Positions 37,059 to 47,443 of a stretch of 64,000 nucleotides of DNA are shown in pieces. Position 1 is the first letter of the stretch. Every line of letters begins with the position of its first letter. This DNA is from Sunxiuqinia indica (GTDB taxonomy: Bacteria > Bacteroidota > Bacteroidia > Bacteroidales > Prolixibacteraceae). The position numbers and the translations under genes were made by a program. The stretch spans positions 38,149 to 102,148 of the forward strand of contig NZ_WVEM01000018.1 of assembly GCF_009847015.1 (NCBI RefSeq), read 5' to 3'. The notes under the pieces are model-generated. The model had not been told where the DNA came from. It saw only the letters and a list, made by a program, of their open reading frames with translations, and did not search any database.

Positions 37059-40000
37059 TTATTCGATCACCTCTTCATATTTTTTATATTTGAAGTATGA
37101 CCAAACAGCCAGAATAGCTATCACTCCAAAAGCAACGTAAACCGCCCAATGAATACCATTGGCAGATCCTTTACCATAAGAGTGCATGCCCGACAAAAAG
37201 TAGTTGACACCAAAATAAGTCATCAGCACAGAGGTAAAACCGATTACCGTTGCCAGATTATAATTATAACGGCCTTTTAAGGAAGGAATCATCCGCATAT
37301 GAACAATAAAGGCAAATATGACTGCTGTAATTAAAGCCCAGGTTTCCTTTGGATCCCATCCCCAGTAGCGCCCCCAGCTTTCGTTAGCCCAAACACCTCC
37401 CAAAAAGGTTCCAATGGTTAGCATGTAAAGCCCTATGGTTGCCGACAACTCGCTGATGGTTGTTAGCTGATCGATAAAGTAAGCGACATTTTCTTTGTTG
37501 CTTTCCTTGATAAGCGCATATAAAATCAGAACCAAAATACCCAAGAACGAACTTAATCCGATAAAACCATAGCTCGCTGTAATAACAGCAACATGAATGA
37601 GCAGCCAGTACGATTTGAGCACCGGCACCAAATGAGTAATTTCAGGATTCATCCAGTTCAGATGAGCTACAAACAAGGTGATACCGGTTAAAAAAGCGCC
37701 TGTTCCGAGAACCATCGGATATTTCCGGCCAAAAATAACACCGGCCAGCATGACTGCCCACGCCACGTAAATCATCGATTCGTAACCGTTACTCCATGGC
37801 GCATGACCGGCAATATACCAGCGTAAAATCAGCCCACCGGTATGAATCAGAAAAATAAGAAAGATCAAACCGGTAAAAATATATTTGGTGATATTGCCAA
37901 TCGTTTTTCTACGAAAGATATTCACAAAAAGAACTGTCAACAACGTAAATCCGATTAGCAAATACCACGGAAAAATACGTTTAAAAGGCTGATAACTATT
38001 GTAAAATATTTCAGCGGATTTCCGCTGTTCTGATGGTAAAATATCAGCTCCAAACTTTTGCTGAAACGAAGCGATCGTAGCCATAATTTGCCGTGGTTGA
38101 ATATCCGATTCTGTTTTGATTGACTCGGCCAGCAAATGAAAGCTTCGGTTTACAAACAGCGAGTCGGCTGAAGGATATCCTGTTGGGTTGCTACCAGCCG
38201 GCCACCAGGCATCGGTTTGATTTTCGGGCGGAAAAAAAGTAAACAAGTTGCCACTGAATATCATAAAGCTGATATTCAATCGTTCGTCCAAATAGATGTA
38301 TTCTTTTTCCAATTTATTCCTTAAAGCTGGTGCTTTTGCAAAAGCCGCCTTCACCTCGTTGGTAATTTGATATTGTCCGCTTTCATCAAACAAATCAAGG
38401 ATTTTAGCATACTTCTGAGTAACGCCAAGAGTCTTCGCAATCTCAGGATCGATCTTAATAAATGGAACTGTTTTCCAATAATCCGGATAAAGATTCATGC
38501 TCAGCACAACTTCGTCTGACGACATGCCATTCAATGATGATTTCCGGCTCAATTTTCGTAAGATTTCGCTCGACAACGTAGACATGGGCTCAATACGTCC
38601 GTCACGCCCATGCACCCACAGCTCTGAAAAATCCTCGACCAGCTGCTCATTCAGCGGAGGAATTATATTAGCAGGGCTCTCCTGTGCAAAGCTTTGACTT
38701 CCGACCATCGTAAAACCCAAAAGTAATATGGCCATTTTTGTATTAGCCGATGACTTTAGATGACGTACTAAAAACTGGAAATACGAATTTTTATTGAATA
38801 ATGATAAGATAAGCGCCACCGTTAACAGCAAATAGCCAATATAAGTCACCAGAGTTCCCCAAAAATCCTTGTTAACAGAAAGTACGGTTCCCAACTCATC
38901 CTGATCGTATGAAGATTGGTAAAAACGATAGCCGCGATATTGCAATGTGTTATTCATGAAAATCCGCACATCCCGCCTGACATTTTTCTCGGGATCAACT
39001 AATTCAATTTCGCTCGCAAATGACGATGGACTTTCTGAACCGATATAACGTTCCAATTGAAAATCTTTCAACCCCAAACTAAATGGCAAATAAACCGGCT
39101 GTGAACCATAAGTAAGTTCAATCGCTGTATTTCCAACCATATAGGTTACGGGGTCTCCAATTTGCCCGGCACGCCCGAAAACATTAATAACAGCCTGCCG
39201 CTCTCCATCCGAGATTTCAACAATAACCGCATCTTCCTGAGCATTTCCCGTTTCATCTTTACTAACTCGCAAACTAGCTGTCTCATAATACTTCTTCACT
39301 AGTAACATATAATTACCAAAGGCATATAACTGCATGGTTTGTAATTCGGTTCGCGACCCGGCGGGGATGAGTTTTGATTCACCTCCAGTCATCGAACGTA
39401 GCTCCAAATCCCGGTCGGTCACGATGAAAAAAGCTGAGCCTTCCTGCTCAAAACGAATATCGGCATTGCCTTCGAAACCGACAACGGCCGCCCCCAGGTT
39501 TATTGTTTCTCCTTTCCCAAAAGTAAAGCTCTGCATTCCTTGTCCTGCTGAAACCACAAAATCCACCAATGGCGCCCCATTTGGACTTTCCACTGGAGTT
39601 TTAACAGCATTCTTCACAAAGCCAACAGACTTGACACTTACCGATTGACCTTCAAGGTCAATACTTTTGCTAAATTGATTTGGTGTGAGCTCCGAAAAAA
39701 TAACCTTCTTCTCAATTTCCTTGTCCGGTGTTTTCAGGGTGAAATAAGAGTCAGTTGAAACAATATAGTTGTTTGAACTTCCTTCGCGAATATGCATTAC
39801 CCCTTCAAAACTAATGTAACGAGTAACGGCTGCTCCCAGAATGATAACGATGAATGACAAGTGAAACAATCCGATGGTCAGCTTCTTTTTGGTATATAAA
39901 CGATAACGCAAAACATTATGCACCAAGTTAACCCCCAACAATAAAAATACAAATTCGAACCAATGTGTATTATATATCAGCGCTTTTGCTGCCGGTGTAC

Positions 40001-40106
40001 CATAACTACTTTCGACAAACGTAGCTATAGCCATTGAAAAAGCAAGTACCAACAATAAAAAACCCATAAAAGAAGTGGAAACCAGAAATTGATATATTTT
40101 CTTCAT
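37059..40106 (-). CDS. ccsBA: CcsBA-type cytochrome c maturation protein (ResB-ResC fusion)
   Basis: A 1,015-residue membrane protein of System II cytochrome c biogenesis, which carries haem across the membrane and attaches it to CxxCH apocytochromes. The first about 440 residues are ResB/CcsB-like with four helices and a large periplasmic domain. A second periplasmic domain (about 470-700) follows. The C-terminal about 300 residues are CcsA/ResC with eight helices and the haem-binding WWD-type motif WGRYWGWDPKETWALI. External haem histidines are likely in LTHLVP and NGYESM-flanking loops. Fused forms are normal in Bacteroidota. It has its own strand segment between the ligase and small divergent genes. 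Confidence 0.93.
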   Translation of the reverse strand: MKKIYQFLVSTSFMGFLLLVLAFSMAIATFVESSYGTPAAKALIYNTHWFEFVFLLLGVNLVHNVLRYRLYTKKKLTIGLFHLSFIVIILGAAVTRYISFEGVMHIREGSSNNYIVSTDSYFTLKTPDKEIEKKVIFSELTPNQFSKSIDLEGQSVSVKSVGFVKNAVKTPVESPNGAPLVDFVVSAGQGMQSFTFGKGETINLGAAVVGFEGNADIRFEQEGSAFFIVTDRDLELRSMTGGESKLIPAGSRTELQTMQLYAFGNYMLLVKKYYETASLRVSKDETGNAQEDAVIVEISDGERQAVINVFGRAGQIGDPVTYMVGNTAIELTYGSQPVYLPFSLGLKDFQLERYIGSESPSSFASEIELVDPEKNVRRDVRIFMNNTLQYRGYRFYQSSYDQDELGTVLSVNKDFWGTLVTYIGYLLLTVALILSLFNKNSYFQFLVRHLKSSANTKMAILLLGFTMVGSQSFAQESPANIIPPLNEQLVEDFSELWVHGRDGRIEPMSTLSSEILRKLSRKSSLNGMSSDEVVLSMNLYPDYWKTVPFIKIDPEIAKTLGVTQKYAKILDLFDESGQYQITNEVKAAFAKAPALRNKLEKEYIYLDERLNISFMIFSGNLFTFFPPENQTDAWWPAGSNPTGYPSADSLFVNRSFHLLAESIKTESDIQPRQIMATIASFQQKFGADILPSEQRKSAEIFYNSYQPFKRIFPWYLLIGFTLLTVLFVNIFRRKTIGNITKYIFTGLIFLIFLIHTGGLILRWYIAGHAPWSNGYESMIYVAWAVMLAGVIFGRKYPMVLGTGAFLTGITLFVAHLNWMNPEITHLVPVLKSYWLLIHVAVITASYGFIGLSSFLGILVLILYALIKESNKENVAYFIDQLTTISELSATIGLYMLTIGTFLGGVWANESWGRYWGWDPKETWALITAVIFAFIVHMRMIPSLKGRYNYNLATVIGFTSVLMTYFGVNYFLSGMHSYGKGSANGIHWAVYVAFGVIAILAVWSYFKYKKYEEVIE

Positions 40107-40460
40107 CAGAAGTGTCTTTGAATTACTAAAGTCAATATAAAAGCATAATGCAAAAGCGCAACAATAATAATGTTAGTCAGATAAACACATTTTTAGATAT
40201 TTAGTTTAGCTTGGTTTTATGCTGAAAAAAAAACTCCGAAGTTTTGCTCATCGAAATAACGACTTATTTGTCTTAATATTGTAATGTAAGACGACCAGTT
40301 GAATCAATTGACGTTTTACCTTATGTAGCTGATAAAAAGTCAAATTCCGAGAAAAGAAAACAGAATTTAATGTGCCGGAAATTACCGGAAGCAAAACAAT
40401 ACAGTAACAAAATATTCCTTTCTGAGTATAAGTCCTTATTATTAATCAACGTTAAGAACA
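40107..40460. other. divergent intergenic region, no gene seen
   Basis: A 354-base A/T-rich gap between ccsBA and the DUF2892-like gene. It presumably holds the promoters of both. I found no convincing TTG/TAnnTTTG pair and no other structure. Confidence 0.5.
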
Positions 40461-40667
40461 ATGAAAAAGAACATGGGAATCGCTGATCGGGTCATTCGGA
40501 CAATCGTTGCCGTATTAATTGCTATTTTATATTTTGCCAATATCGTTACCGGCACACTTGCAATTGTTCTGCTAATTTTCGCTTGCATTCTGCTACTTAC
40601 CAGTGTGGTTAGTTTTTGCCCACTATACATGCCCTTTGGATTAAGAACCTGTAAAAAAGAGAATTAA
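40461..40667 (+). CDS. small DUF2892/YgaP-membrane-domain protein
   Basis: A 68-residue membrane protein with two helices (about 11-30 and 33-52) and the family pattern MGIADRVIRTIVAVLI and SFCPLYMPFGLRTCKK. The two late cysteines (Cys53 and Cys64, SFCPLY and RTCKK) are typical. In YgaP this domain is fused to a rhodanese domain and is linked to sulfur or redox handling; the stand-alone version has no known function. The gene is isolated, 134 bases from the next. Confidence 0.8.
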   Translation: MKKNMGIADRVIRTIVAVLIAILYFANIVTGTLAIVLLIFACILLLTSVVSFCPLYMPFGLRTCKKEN

Positions 40668-40800
40668 ATAAACTTATAAAGATCGACCTTGATTAAACTG
40701 GGTAGATCATCTTTTGTTCTCTCATTTCTTTATCCAGTTAAAAATATATCAAGTCGAAATAATTCCTTAATTTGAATACTTTAAACTATCATCTTCGTCC

Positions 40801-41043
40801 ATGATCCGAACACCAGACAGGGAAACAGTTGTCGTTTTTAGAGGCCATCCAATGAAAGCTGAAATGGTGCATGAGCTTTTAAAAGGCCACGAAATAATAA
40901 GTTTCATAAATAACGAACTTATGGGAAGTATTGCACCTTGGCAAGTGTCTGCGGGTGGATTTCAACCCGTTGAAATTGTCATCAACAAAAAAGATGAGCT
41001 GAAAGCCATTTCTTTAATTGAAGAATTTCAATCGGCGACATAA
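40801..41043 (+). CDS. DUF2007-type small protein
   Basis: An 80-residue soluble protein in the style of DUF2007 (putative signal-transducing protein, PII-like fold): VVVFRGHPMKAEMVHELLKG, then GSIAPWQVSAGG and PVEIVINKKDELKAISLIEEF. Such proteins pack two short beta-alpha-beta units. No ligand is known. The stop codon lies just before a symmetrical terminator shared with convergent alaS. Confidence 0.78.
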   Translation: MIRTPDRETVVVFRGHPMKAEMVHELLKGHEIISFINNELMGSIAPWQVSAGGFQPVEIVINKKDELKAISLIEEFQSAT

Positions 41044-41045
41044 AA

Positions 41046-41076
41046 AAGCTCCACCTGAAAACATCAGCTGGAGCTT
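41046..41076. terminator. bidirectional terminator between the DUF2007 gene and alaS
   Basis: A 13-bp stem with one mismatch (AAGCTCCACCTGA / TCAGCTGGAGCTT), flanked by A on the left and AAAATAT on the right. It can serve both convergent genes. Confidence 0.75.
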
Positions 41077-41097
41077 AAAATATCGTTATTGTAGCTT

Positions 41098-43722
41098 TCA
41101 ACCTACAAATGATTCTGCTTTGGCAATCGCTGCATCAATTCCCGCAACATCCTTCCCGCCGGCTGTCGCATAAAATGGTTGACCGCCACCGCCGCCTTTC
41201 ATTTCTTTGGCAGCTTCGCGAACAATCTGCCCGGCATTTAAGCCTTTTTCTTTCACCAAGTTGTCAGCAATCATAATACTCAAACTTGGTTTTCCTTTTA
41301 TTTCGGCTCCTAACACCAGGAAAAGATTATCAACTTCGCCTTTCAACTGAAACGCTAAATCTTTAATGGCCTGTGGCGAATCTAAATTGACCTTAGCCGC
41401 AATAACATTTACCCCGTCAAGTGACTTAATTTTTTTCTTCAATTCATCTTTCACTCCAGCTGCAGCTTGCTTCTCAAATGCCTCCAATTGCTTTTTCAGT
41501 GCTGCATTTTCCTGCATCAAATCATCAACCGATTTCGTTAGGTTTTTGGTGTTGTTGAACAAGCCCCGTAATTCAAGAAGCTCATCCATATTTTTATTGA
41601 TGTAGCTTTCTGCTTTATCAGCTGTAATTGCCTCAATACGACGAACACCGGCAGAAATAGCACTTTCCGAAGTAATCACGAAATAGCCAATTTGCCCGGT
41701 TGCCGGAACGTGTGTTCCGCCACAAAGCTCTACTGAGTCGCCGAACTTAATTACCCGGACATTGTCGCCATATTTTTCACCAAACAGGGCAATAGCTCCC
41801 ATTTTCTGAGCTTCAGCAAAAGGCACATCCTGCTTTTCTTCTTGCTCATAGTTTTGGCGAATCAGCTCATTTACACGAGCCTGAATTTTATCCAGTTCTT
41901 CCTTGCTTACTTTCTGAAAATGCGAAAAGTCAAATCGTAAATAATCGGCATTCACCAACGATCCTTTTTGCTCCACATGTGTCCCCAGTACTTCACGCAA
42001 AGCTTGATCGAGCAGATGTGTTGCGGTGTGGTTATTCGCGGTCAACTTACGTTTCTGATTACTGACAATTGCTTTAAAAGTTGCTTCCGGATCAGATGGC
42101 AATTCCTTTGCGATATGTACCGTCAGGTTGTTTTCCTTTTGTGTGTCGATAATGCTTGTTTTGGCACCATCAGCTTCAATATAACCAGCGTCTCCTGCCT
42201 GACCTCCGGACTCACCATAAAATGGGGTTTGGTCGAAAACCAAATGATAAAACTCCTTATCTTTTTGTTTCACTTTCCGATAACGGGCAATTTGAATGTC
42301 TGCTTCAAGCGTTGTGTAACCCAGAAACTTCACTTCATCAATTTTCTTCAATTCTACCCAATCGCTGGTTTCCTGAGCCGCAGCGTTTCGCGAGCGATCT
42401 TTCTGCTTTTTCATTTCCGCATCAAACTCAGCACGATTAACCGACAATCCATTCTCACGTAAGATCAGCTCCGTTAAATCCAATGGGAATCCAAATGTAT
42501 CGTAAAGTTCAAAAGCACTTTTGCCTGAAACAACTGAAAGCTTTTCCTTTTTGGCCTTGCCCATCACATCATCCAACAGTCGAATACCGGTTTCAAGGGT
42601 ACGCAAAAAGCTTTCTTCTTCCTCTTTAATTACTTTTTCGATCAACTCCTGCTGCGACTGTAACTCAGGGAATGCTTCTCCCATATTCTCTTTCAATGCT
42701 TTAACCAGCTTATGGATAAAAGCCTCACGGAAATTTAGGAAAGTATAACCATAACGCACAGCACGACGCAAAATTCGGCGAATCACATAACCGGCCTTAT
42801 TGTTCGAAGGCAACTGTCCGTCAGCAATAGCAAACGCAATAGCTCTCAAGTGGTCAGCAATTACGCGCATGGCAATATCTTCCTTCTCACTTTCGCCATA
42901 CTTTTTGCCACAAAGTTCAGCCAACTCGCCAATTACCGCTTGAAAAACATCGGTGTCGTAATTCGACTTTTTATTTTGTAGCACCATACACAAGCGTTCG
43001 AAGCCCATTCCGGTGTCCACATGTTTTGCAGGCAATTCTTCCAGGCTGCCATTGGCTCTCCGGTTAAACTGAATGAATACCAGGTTCCAGATTTCAATCA
43101 CCAGCGGATGATCTTTATTCACCAACTCAGCGCCAGGCACTGCTGACCGTTCCTGGTCATCACGCAAATCCACATGAAGCTCAGAACAAGGACCACAAGG
43201 ACCGGTGTCACCCATTTCCCAAAAGTTATCTTTCTTATTTCCGTTCAAAACATGATGAGCAGGTAAGTGTTGCAACCACAAATGCTTGGCTTCCTCATCC
43301 AAACCCAACTTGTCATCAGCACTGCCCTCGAAAACGGTCGCATACATCCGGTCAGGATGGATCCCCATTTTGTCGTGCAAAAATTCCCAGGCCCAGTTGA
43401 TCGCATCTTCCTTAAAATAGTCGCCAAACGACCAGTTTCCAAGCATCTCAAACATGGTATGATGGTAGGTATCATGACCAACCTCTTCCAAGTCGTTATG
43501 CTTACCGGAAACCCGGAGGCATTTTTGGGTATCGGCTACCCGCACTGATTTTGCCGGCTGATTGCCCAGAAAAATATCTTTGAATTGGTTCATCCCGGCA
43601 TTGGTAAACATGAGTGTTGGATCATTTTTCACCACCATTGGGGCCGAATCGACTATGGTATGTTGCTTTGAAATAAAAAAGTCCAGAAAGGCCTTTCTGA
43701 TCGCTTTGGAATTCATCTCCAT
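41098..43722 (-). CDS. alaS: alanyl-tRNA synthetase
   Basis: An 874-residue class II synthetase charging tRNA-Ala. The catalytic domain opens with [15 protein letters not shown] and carries the motif-2 region and [12 protein letters not shown]. The editing domain has [16 protein letters not shown] and [13 protein letters not shown], whose His and Cys residues bind zinc. A C-terminal coiled coil and the Gly-rich [14 protein letters not shown] (DHHA1/C-Ala end) complete a full-length protein. ATG 43722 or ATG 43716 could be the start. It is monocistronic on its strand. Confidence 0.97.
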   Translation of the reverse strand: MEMNSKAIRKAFLDFFISKQHTIVDSAPMVVKNDPTLMFTNAGMNQFKDIFLGNQPAKSVRVADTQKCLRVSGKHNDLEEVGHDTYHHTMFEMLGNWSFGDYFKEDAINWAWEFLHDKMGIHPDRMYATVFEGSADDKLGLDEEAKHLWLQHLPAHHVLNGNKKDNFWEMGDTGPCGPCSELHVDLRDDQERSAVPGAELVNKDHPLVIEIWNLVFIQFNRRANGSLEELPAKHVDTGMGFERLCMVLQNKKSNYDTDVFQAVIGELAELCGKKYGESEKEDIAMRVIADHLRAIAFAIADGQLPSNNKAGYVIRRILRRAVRYGYTFLNFREAFIHKLVKALKENMGEAFPELQSQQELIEKVIKEEEESFLRTLETGIRLLDDVMGKAKKEKLSVVSGKSAFELYDTFGFPLDLTELILRENGLSVNRAEFDAEMKKQKDRSRNAAAQETSDWVELKKIDEVKFLGYTTLEADIQIARYRKVKQKDKEFYHLVFDQTPFYGESGGQAGDAGYIEADGAKTSIIDTQKENNLTVHIAKELPSDPEATFKAIVSNQKRKLTANNHTATHLLDQALREVLGTHVEQKGSLVNADYLRFDFSHFQKVSKEELDKIQARVNELIRQNYEQEEKQDVPFAEAQKMGAIALFGEKYGDNVRVIKFGDSVELCGGTHVPATGQIGYFVITSESAISAGVRRIEAITADKAESYINKNMDELLELRGLFNNTKNLTKSVDDLMQENAALKKQLEAFEKQAAAGVKDELKKKIKSLDGVNVIAAKVNLDSPQAIKDLAFQLKGEVDNLFLVLGAEIKGKPSLSIMIADNLVKEKGLNAGQIVREAAKEMKGGGGGQPFYATAGGKDVAGIDAAIAKAESFVG

Positions 43723-43841
43723 CGTTCCTTAATATGTTTAAAATTTGTTAAAAAGTGGTTCACAGCGCACTAATCAAACTGATTAAACCAATAATTCAAT
43801 TACTTTTGCGTTGAGTAGTTAATCTGCCTGATTTTAAAGTC

Positions 43842-43871
43842 TTGCAAAGTTAGATTAATTACTTAAATTTG
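43842..43871 (+). promoter_or_regulatory. promoter of the M23 peptidase - MerR unit
   Basis: TTG (43842-43844) and TAAATTTG (43864-43871) are 19 bases apart, a full match to the Bacteroidota promoter consensus. The leader to ATG 43902 is about 24 bases. Confidence 0.55.
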
Positions 43872-43901
43872 TTATACTTCAGAAAAAGAAATTGGTTTTT
43901 T

Positions 43902-44873
43902 ATGGCAAAAGTTAAGTATAAATTCAACCCCGAAACCCTCAGTTACGATAAGGTTGAACGCAACTTAAAATCTAAAGTCAACCGCTTTTTATTGTTATTC
44001 GCCGCCAGCTTGGTTATGAGTATTATTTTGGTTGTTGTTTTTCTTCAATTTTACGAAACACCTAAAATGCGCAACTTGAAGCAGGAAAACCGAAGACTGC
44101 TCACACAATACGAATTTATGTACAAGAATCTGGAAAGCATTGAAGATGTTCTTGCAGATATCCAGCAACGAGATGACAATTTGTATCGTGTTGTTTTTGA
44201 AGCTGATCCAATACCAAACTCGATCAGAAAAGCGGGATTTGGTGGAGTAAACAAGTATGCAAAACTCGAAAGCATGGACAATTCGGAACTTGTGATTAAC
44301 ACAGCCCGCAAGCTTGATATGATAGCAAAAGAAGCCTACATTCAATCCAAATCATACGACGAAGTTTTAAAGCTGGCTCTGGACAAAGAAGAAATGCTAT
44401 CGAGCATTCCGGCTGTGATGCCGGTGGCCAATAAAGATATGAAAAGAACTGCGTCGGGTTGGGGTTTTCGCATTCACCCGATATATAAAATTCGCCGTTT
44501 TCATTACGGAATGGACTTTACCGCGCCAATTGGCACCGAAGTTTATGCGACAGGTGACGGAACTGTAAAAGAGGTAAAAAGATCCCATACCGGTTTTGGA
44601 CAGTGGATTGTGATCGACCATGGATTTGGTTACGAAACCTTGTACGGTCACTTAAATGAGTTCAATGTTAAAAGAGGCCAAAAAGTGAAGCGCGGAAATG
44701 TCATTGGTTACGTTGGAAGCAAGGGAACCTCTTCCGGACCACACCTGCATTACGAAGTACACAAAAACGGCAAGGCAGTGAATCCGCAATATTACTACTT
44801 CAAAGACCTGACACCACAGGAATACGAAAAGATGATCGCGATTTCGTCGAACATGGGACAATCGTACGACTAA
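43902..44873 (+). CDS. membrane-anchored M23 (LytM) peptidase
   Basis: A 323-residue protein from ATG 43902; an open TTG at 43869 overlaps the promoter and is rejected. One membrane helix (about 28-50) anchors it, a coiled coil (about 57-95) follows, and the LytM domain fills about 190-300. Zinc ligands are His201 and Asp205 (HYGMD) and His283 in HLHYEV, with His250 and His281 catalytic. All are intact, so it should cut peptidoglycan cross-links and not serve only as an activator like EnvC/NlpD. The MerR-like gene starts 12 bases after the stop. Confidence 0.93.
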   Translation: MAKVKYKFNPETLSYDKVERNLKSKVNRFLLLFAASLVMSIILVVVFLQFYETPKMRNLKQENRRLLTQYEFMYKNLESIEDVLADIQQRDDNLYRVVFEADPIPNSIRKAGFGGVNKYAKLESMDNSELVINTARKLDMIAKEAYIQSKSYDEVLKLALDKEEMLSSIPAVMPVANKDMKRTASGWGFRIHPIYKIRRFHYGMDFTAPIGTEVYATGDGTVKEVKRSHTGFGQWIVIDHGFGYETLYGHLNEFNVKRGQKVKRGNVIGYVGSKGTSSGPHLHYEVHKNGKAVNPQYYYFKDLTPQEYEKMIAISSNMGQSYD

Positions 44874-44885
44874 CCTATTAAACGT

Positions 44886-45224
44886 GTGCCATACAAAAAG
44901 CCCAAAATAGAAAAAGTCTTTTATCCTATTGGCGAGGTAGCTGAGATGTTTCAGGTCAATAAATCAAAAATTCGCTATTGGGAAAATGAATTTGATATTC
45001 TGAAACCTCAAAAAAACAAAAAAGGCAACCGCCTGTTTACCAGAGAAGACATTGAAAACATCAAGCTAATCAACCATTTAACCAACGAACGAGGTTTAAC
45101 GATTAAAGGTGCTAAGCAAAAATTGAAAGACAATAAAGAAGATACGTTGAATAAGCACGAATTGGTAGACCGGTTACAAACCATTAAGCAAATGCTAATC
45201 GACATCAAAGATAAGATGAAATAA
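44886..45224 (+). CDS. MerR-family transcriptional regulator
   Basis: A 112-residue protein starting at GTG 44886. The N-terminal winged helix reads YPIGEVAEMFQVNKSKIRYWE, followed by GNRLFTREDIENIKLI. A short dimerisation helix (about 85-110) takes the place of an effector domain, with no cysteine for metal sensing. This short form next to an M23 peptidase is a recurring pair in Bacteroidota, and the pair is likely co-transcribed. The signal is unknown. Confidence 0.9.
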   Translation: MPYKKPKIEKVFYPIGEVAEMFQVNKSKIRYWENEFDILKPQKNKKGNRLFTREDIENIKLINHLTNERGLTIKGAKQKLKDNKEDTLNKHELVDRLQTIKQMLIDIKDKMK

Positions 45225-45290
45225 GAATTGGCGGGAAGATGATAGTTGATGAAATTTAAAACTTTGAACCCGAAATTGGAAGCTGAGTAA

Positions 45291-46388
45291 ATGAAATTAA
45301 GCGAAATTACAACATACCTCGAGTCGATTGCACCACTGGCTTATCAAGAATCATACGACAATGCCGGACTGTTGGTCGGTAATCCCCAAAAAGAAATCAA
45401 ACAGACGCTACTAACGCTGGATGTTACCGAAGCCATTTTGGACGAGGCCATCGAAACAAAAAGCGATTTGATTATCGCCCATCATCCGCTCATCTTTGGT
45501 GGATTGAAAAAAATAACCGGTAAAAATGAGGTTGAGCGATGCGTGATTAAAGCAATTAAAAACGACATCGCCATCTATGCTTCTCATACCAATTTGGACA
45601 GCGTACTCGGTGGCGTTAACAGCAAGATATGCGAAAAACTTGGGCTCAAAAATATTCAGATTTTGGCTCCCGTTTCCGGTCAGCTAAAAAAACTAGTCAC
45701 CTTTATCCCGTTTGACCATGCTGCAAATGTGCAGCAGGCAATCTTTAAGGTAGGTGCGGGACACATAGGAAATTACGATTCCTGCGCTTACTCAATTCCC
45801 GGTAAAGGAAGTTTTCGGGGAGAAGAAAAAACCAAACCATTCGTGGGAAAACCCGGGGAAATTCATTATGAAAATGAAATTCGTTTTGAAACAATCTTCC
45901 CAACACATATCCAAGGACAAGTGATCCGTGCATTAATTGAGGCTCACCCCTACGAGGAAGTTGCTTACGATATTTATTCGCTGGATAATGAAAACCCGCA
46001 AGTTGGCATTGGTATGATTGGCGAACTTACAACACCAATTGAGGAGAAGAAATTTTTGCAACAAACAAAAAAAACATTTGGAACCGGCGCTGTGAAACAC
46101 AGTCCGTTGATCGGTAAAAAAATTAAAAAAGTTGCCGTTTGCGGGGGCTCAGGTAGCTTTTTAATTCGTCAGGCCATTAACTCCAAAGCAGATGTATTTG
46201 TTACCGGAGACCTGAAATATCATCAATTCTTTGAGGCTGATGGTAAAATTGTACTAGCAGACATCGGTCATTTTGAAAGTGAGCAATTCACTAAAGAAGT
46301 TTTTTATGAATTACTTACAAAAAAATTCCCTAAATTTGCAGTCCGTTTATCGGAGGTAAATACCAACCCGGTAAATTATCTGGTTTAA
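45291..46388 (+). CDS. Nif3-like dinuclear metal centre protein (YbgI/YqfO type)
   Basis: A 365-residue protein. Metal ligands are seen in IIAHHPLIFGG (His64, His65), SHTNLD (His99, Asp103) and DIGHFESEQF near the C-terminus. A PII/CutA-like insert (about 125-235, with YEEVAYDIYSL) places it with the longer YqfO form. Known structures are toroidal hexamers, and the enzyme activity is unsettled despite the label GTP cyclohydrolase I type 2. It precedes the zinc-ribbon gene by 24 bases, a common pairing. Confidence 0.93.
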   Translation: MKLSEITTYLESIAPLAYQESYDNAGLLVGNPQKEIKQTLLTLDVTEAILDEAIETKSDLIIAHHPLIFGGLKKITGKNEVERCVIKAIKNDIAIYASHTNLDSVLGGVNSKICEKLGLKNIQILAPVSGQLKKLVTFIPFDHAANVQQAIFKVGAGHIGNYDSCAYSIPGKGSFRGEEKTKPFVGKPGEIHYENEIRFETIFPTHIQGQVIRALIEAHPYEEVAYDIYSLDNENPQVGIGMIGELTTPIEEKKFLQQTKKTFGTGAVKHSPLIGKKIKKVAVCGGSGSFLIRQAINSKADVFVTGDLKYHQFFEADGKIVLADIGHFESEQFTKEVFYELLTKKFPKFAVRLSEVNTNPVNYLV

Positions 46389-46412
46389 AAAGAAAATTAG
46401 AGCATTCAAAAT

Positions 46413-47192
46413 ATGAATACACAGCATCAAGAAGACAAATCAGTTCCAATTAGCGAGAAGCTAAAAGCACTTTACGAGTTACAAACTGTTGTTTCTGACA
46501 TTGACAAAATTAAAACCCTTCGTGGTGAGCTTCCTTTGGAGGTTCAAGATTTGGAAGATGACATTGCCGGATTGACAACTCGTGTGGGTAATTACAGCGA
46601 TGACATCAAAACGCTGGAAACATCAATTGCCAACCGTAAAGCTGCCATCAAGGAATCGGAAGCTTTAATTGCCAAGTATACCGAACAACAAAACAATGTT
46701 CGCAACAATCGTGAGTACGACTCATTGAGCAAGGAAATTGAATTCCAAAAACTGGAAATTGAGCTTTCAGATAAGAGAATCAAAGAATTTACGGCCGATT
46801 TAGCTACAAAAAAAGAAGCAGTTGATTCTTCTAAAACTCAATTAACAGAGCGTCAGGAAGACCTTGAACGCAAGAAAAGAGAATTGGAAGAAATTACAGC
46901 TGAAACGAAAATTGAAGAAGAAAAGCTGAAAAATAAAGCAGAAAAAATTGAAGGCATCATTGAGCCACGTTTACTTACTGCTTTTAAACGTATCCGTAAA
47001 AATGCCCGCAACGGACTTTCAGTAGTTACCGTACAGCGCGATGCTTGTGGTGGTTGTTTTGCGAAAATCCCACCTCAACGTCAGATGGATATCGCCAACC
47101 GCAAGAAAATTATTGTTTGCGAATACTGCGGACGTATTTTGGTTGACAAAGACATCCTTGAACCAGAACAACTAAGCGAAGAAAGCAAATAA
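46413..47192 (+). CDS. zinc-ribbon coiled-coil protein (CT398/CdsZ-like)
   Basis: A 259-residue protein: a long antiparallel coiled coil (about 15-190) followed by a C4 zinc ribbon with Cys212-Cys215 (CGGC) and Cys236-Cys239 (CEYC). The segment LSVVTVQRDACGGCFAKIPPQ is typical of the family. Homologues may bind nucleic acids or act as RNA/flagellar/ secretion-related adaptors; no role is proven in Bacteroidota. It ends the Nif3 pair and is followed by a strong terminator. Confidence 0.9.
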   Translation: MNTQHQEDKSVPISEKLKALYELQTVVSDIDKIKTLRGELPLEVQDLEDDIAGLTTRVGNYSDDIKTLETSIANRKAAIKESEALIAKYTEQQNNVRNNREYDSLSKEIEFQKLEIELSDKRIKEFTADLATKKEAVDSSKTQLTERQEDLERKKRELEEITAETKIEEEKLKNKAEKIEGIIEPRLLTAFKRIRKNARNGLSVVTVQRDACGGCFAKIPPQRQMDIANRKKIIVCEYCGRILVDKDILEPEQLSEESK

Positions 47193-47218
47193 GCCAGCTT
47201 ATTTCAACGATAATAAAA

Positions 47219-47250
47219 AAACCTTTAGAAGTCAATCTAAAGGTTTTTTT
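47219..47250 (+). terminator. terminator of the Nif3 - zinc-ribbon unit
   Basis: An 11-bp stem AACCTTTAGA / TCTAAAGGTT with a 6-base loop and a following run of eight T, 26 bases past the stop. Confidence 0.9.
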
Positions 47251-47375
47251 TATGTCATATTTATTGAGTCTGACTTTAAGTCATCCGCTCAAATTAACTT
47301 AAATCCAACCTATCAGGAATTCCATTCCTCTACTTATTCGACCATCAGCCGATCAGAATCTTGTGTGCCAAAAAG

Positions 47376-47410
47376 AAAAATCCGGTCTTTTCCGAAAAGG
47401 TCGGATTTTT
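47376..47410. terminator. bidirectional terminator downstream of the TPM operon
   Basis: A 16-bp stem with two G-U pairs (AAAAATCCG ... CGGATTTTT outer arms, CTTTT/AAAAG inner arms, loop CCG). A run of A before and T after allow it to work for the minus-strand TPM gene as well. Confidence 0.75.
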
Positions 47411-47443
47411 TATTTAGCGAAAATATTTTATTGCCTCGTGCGT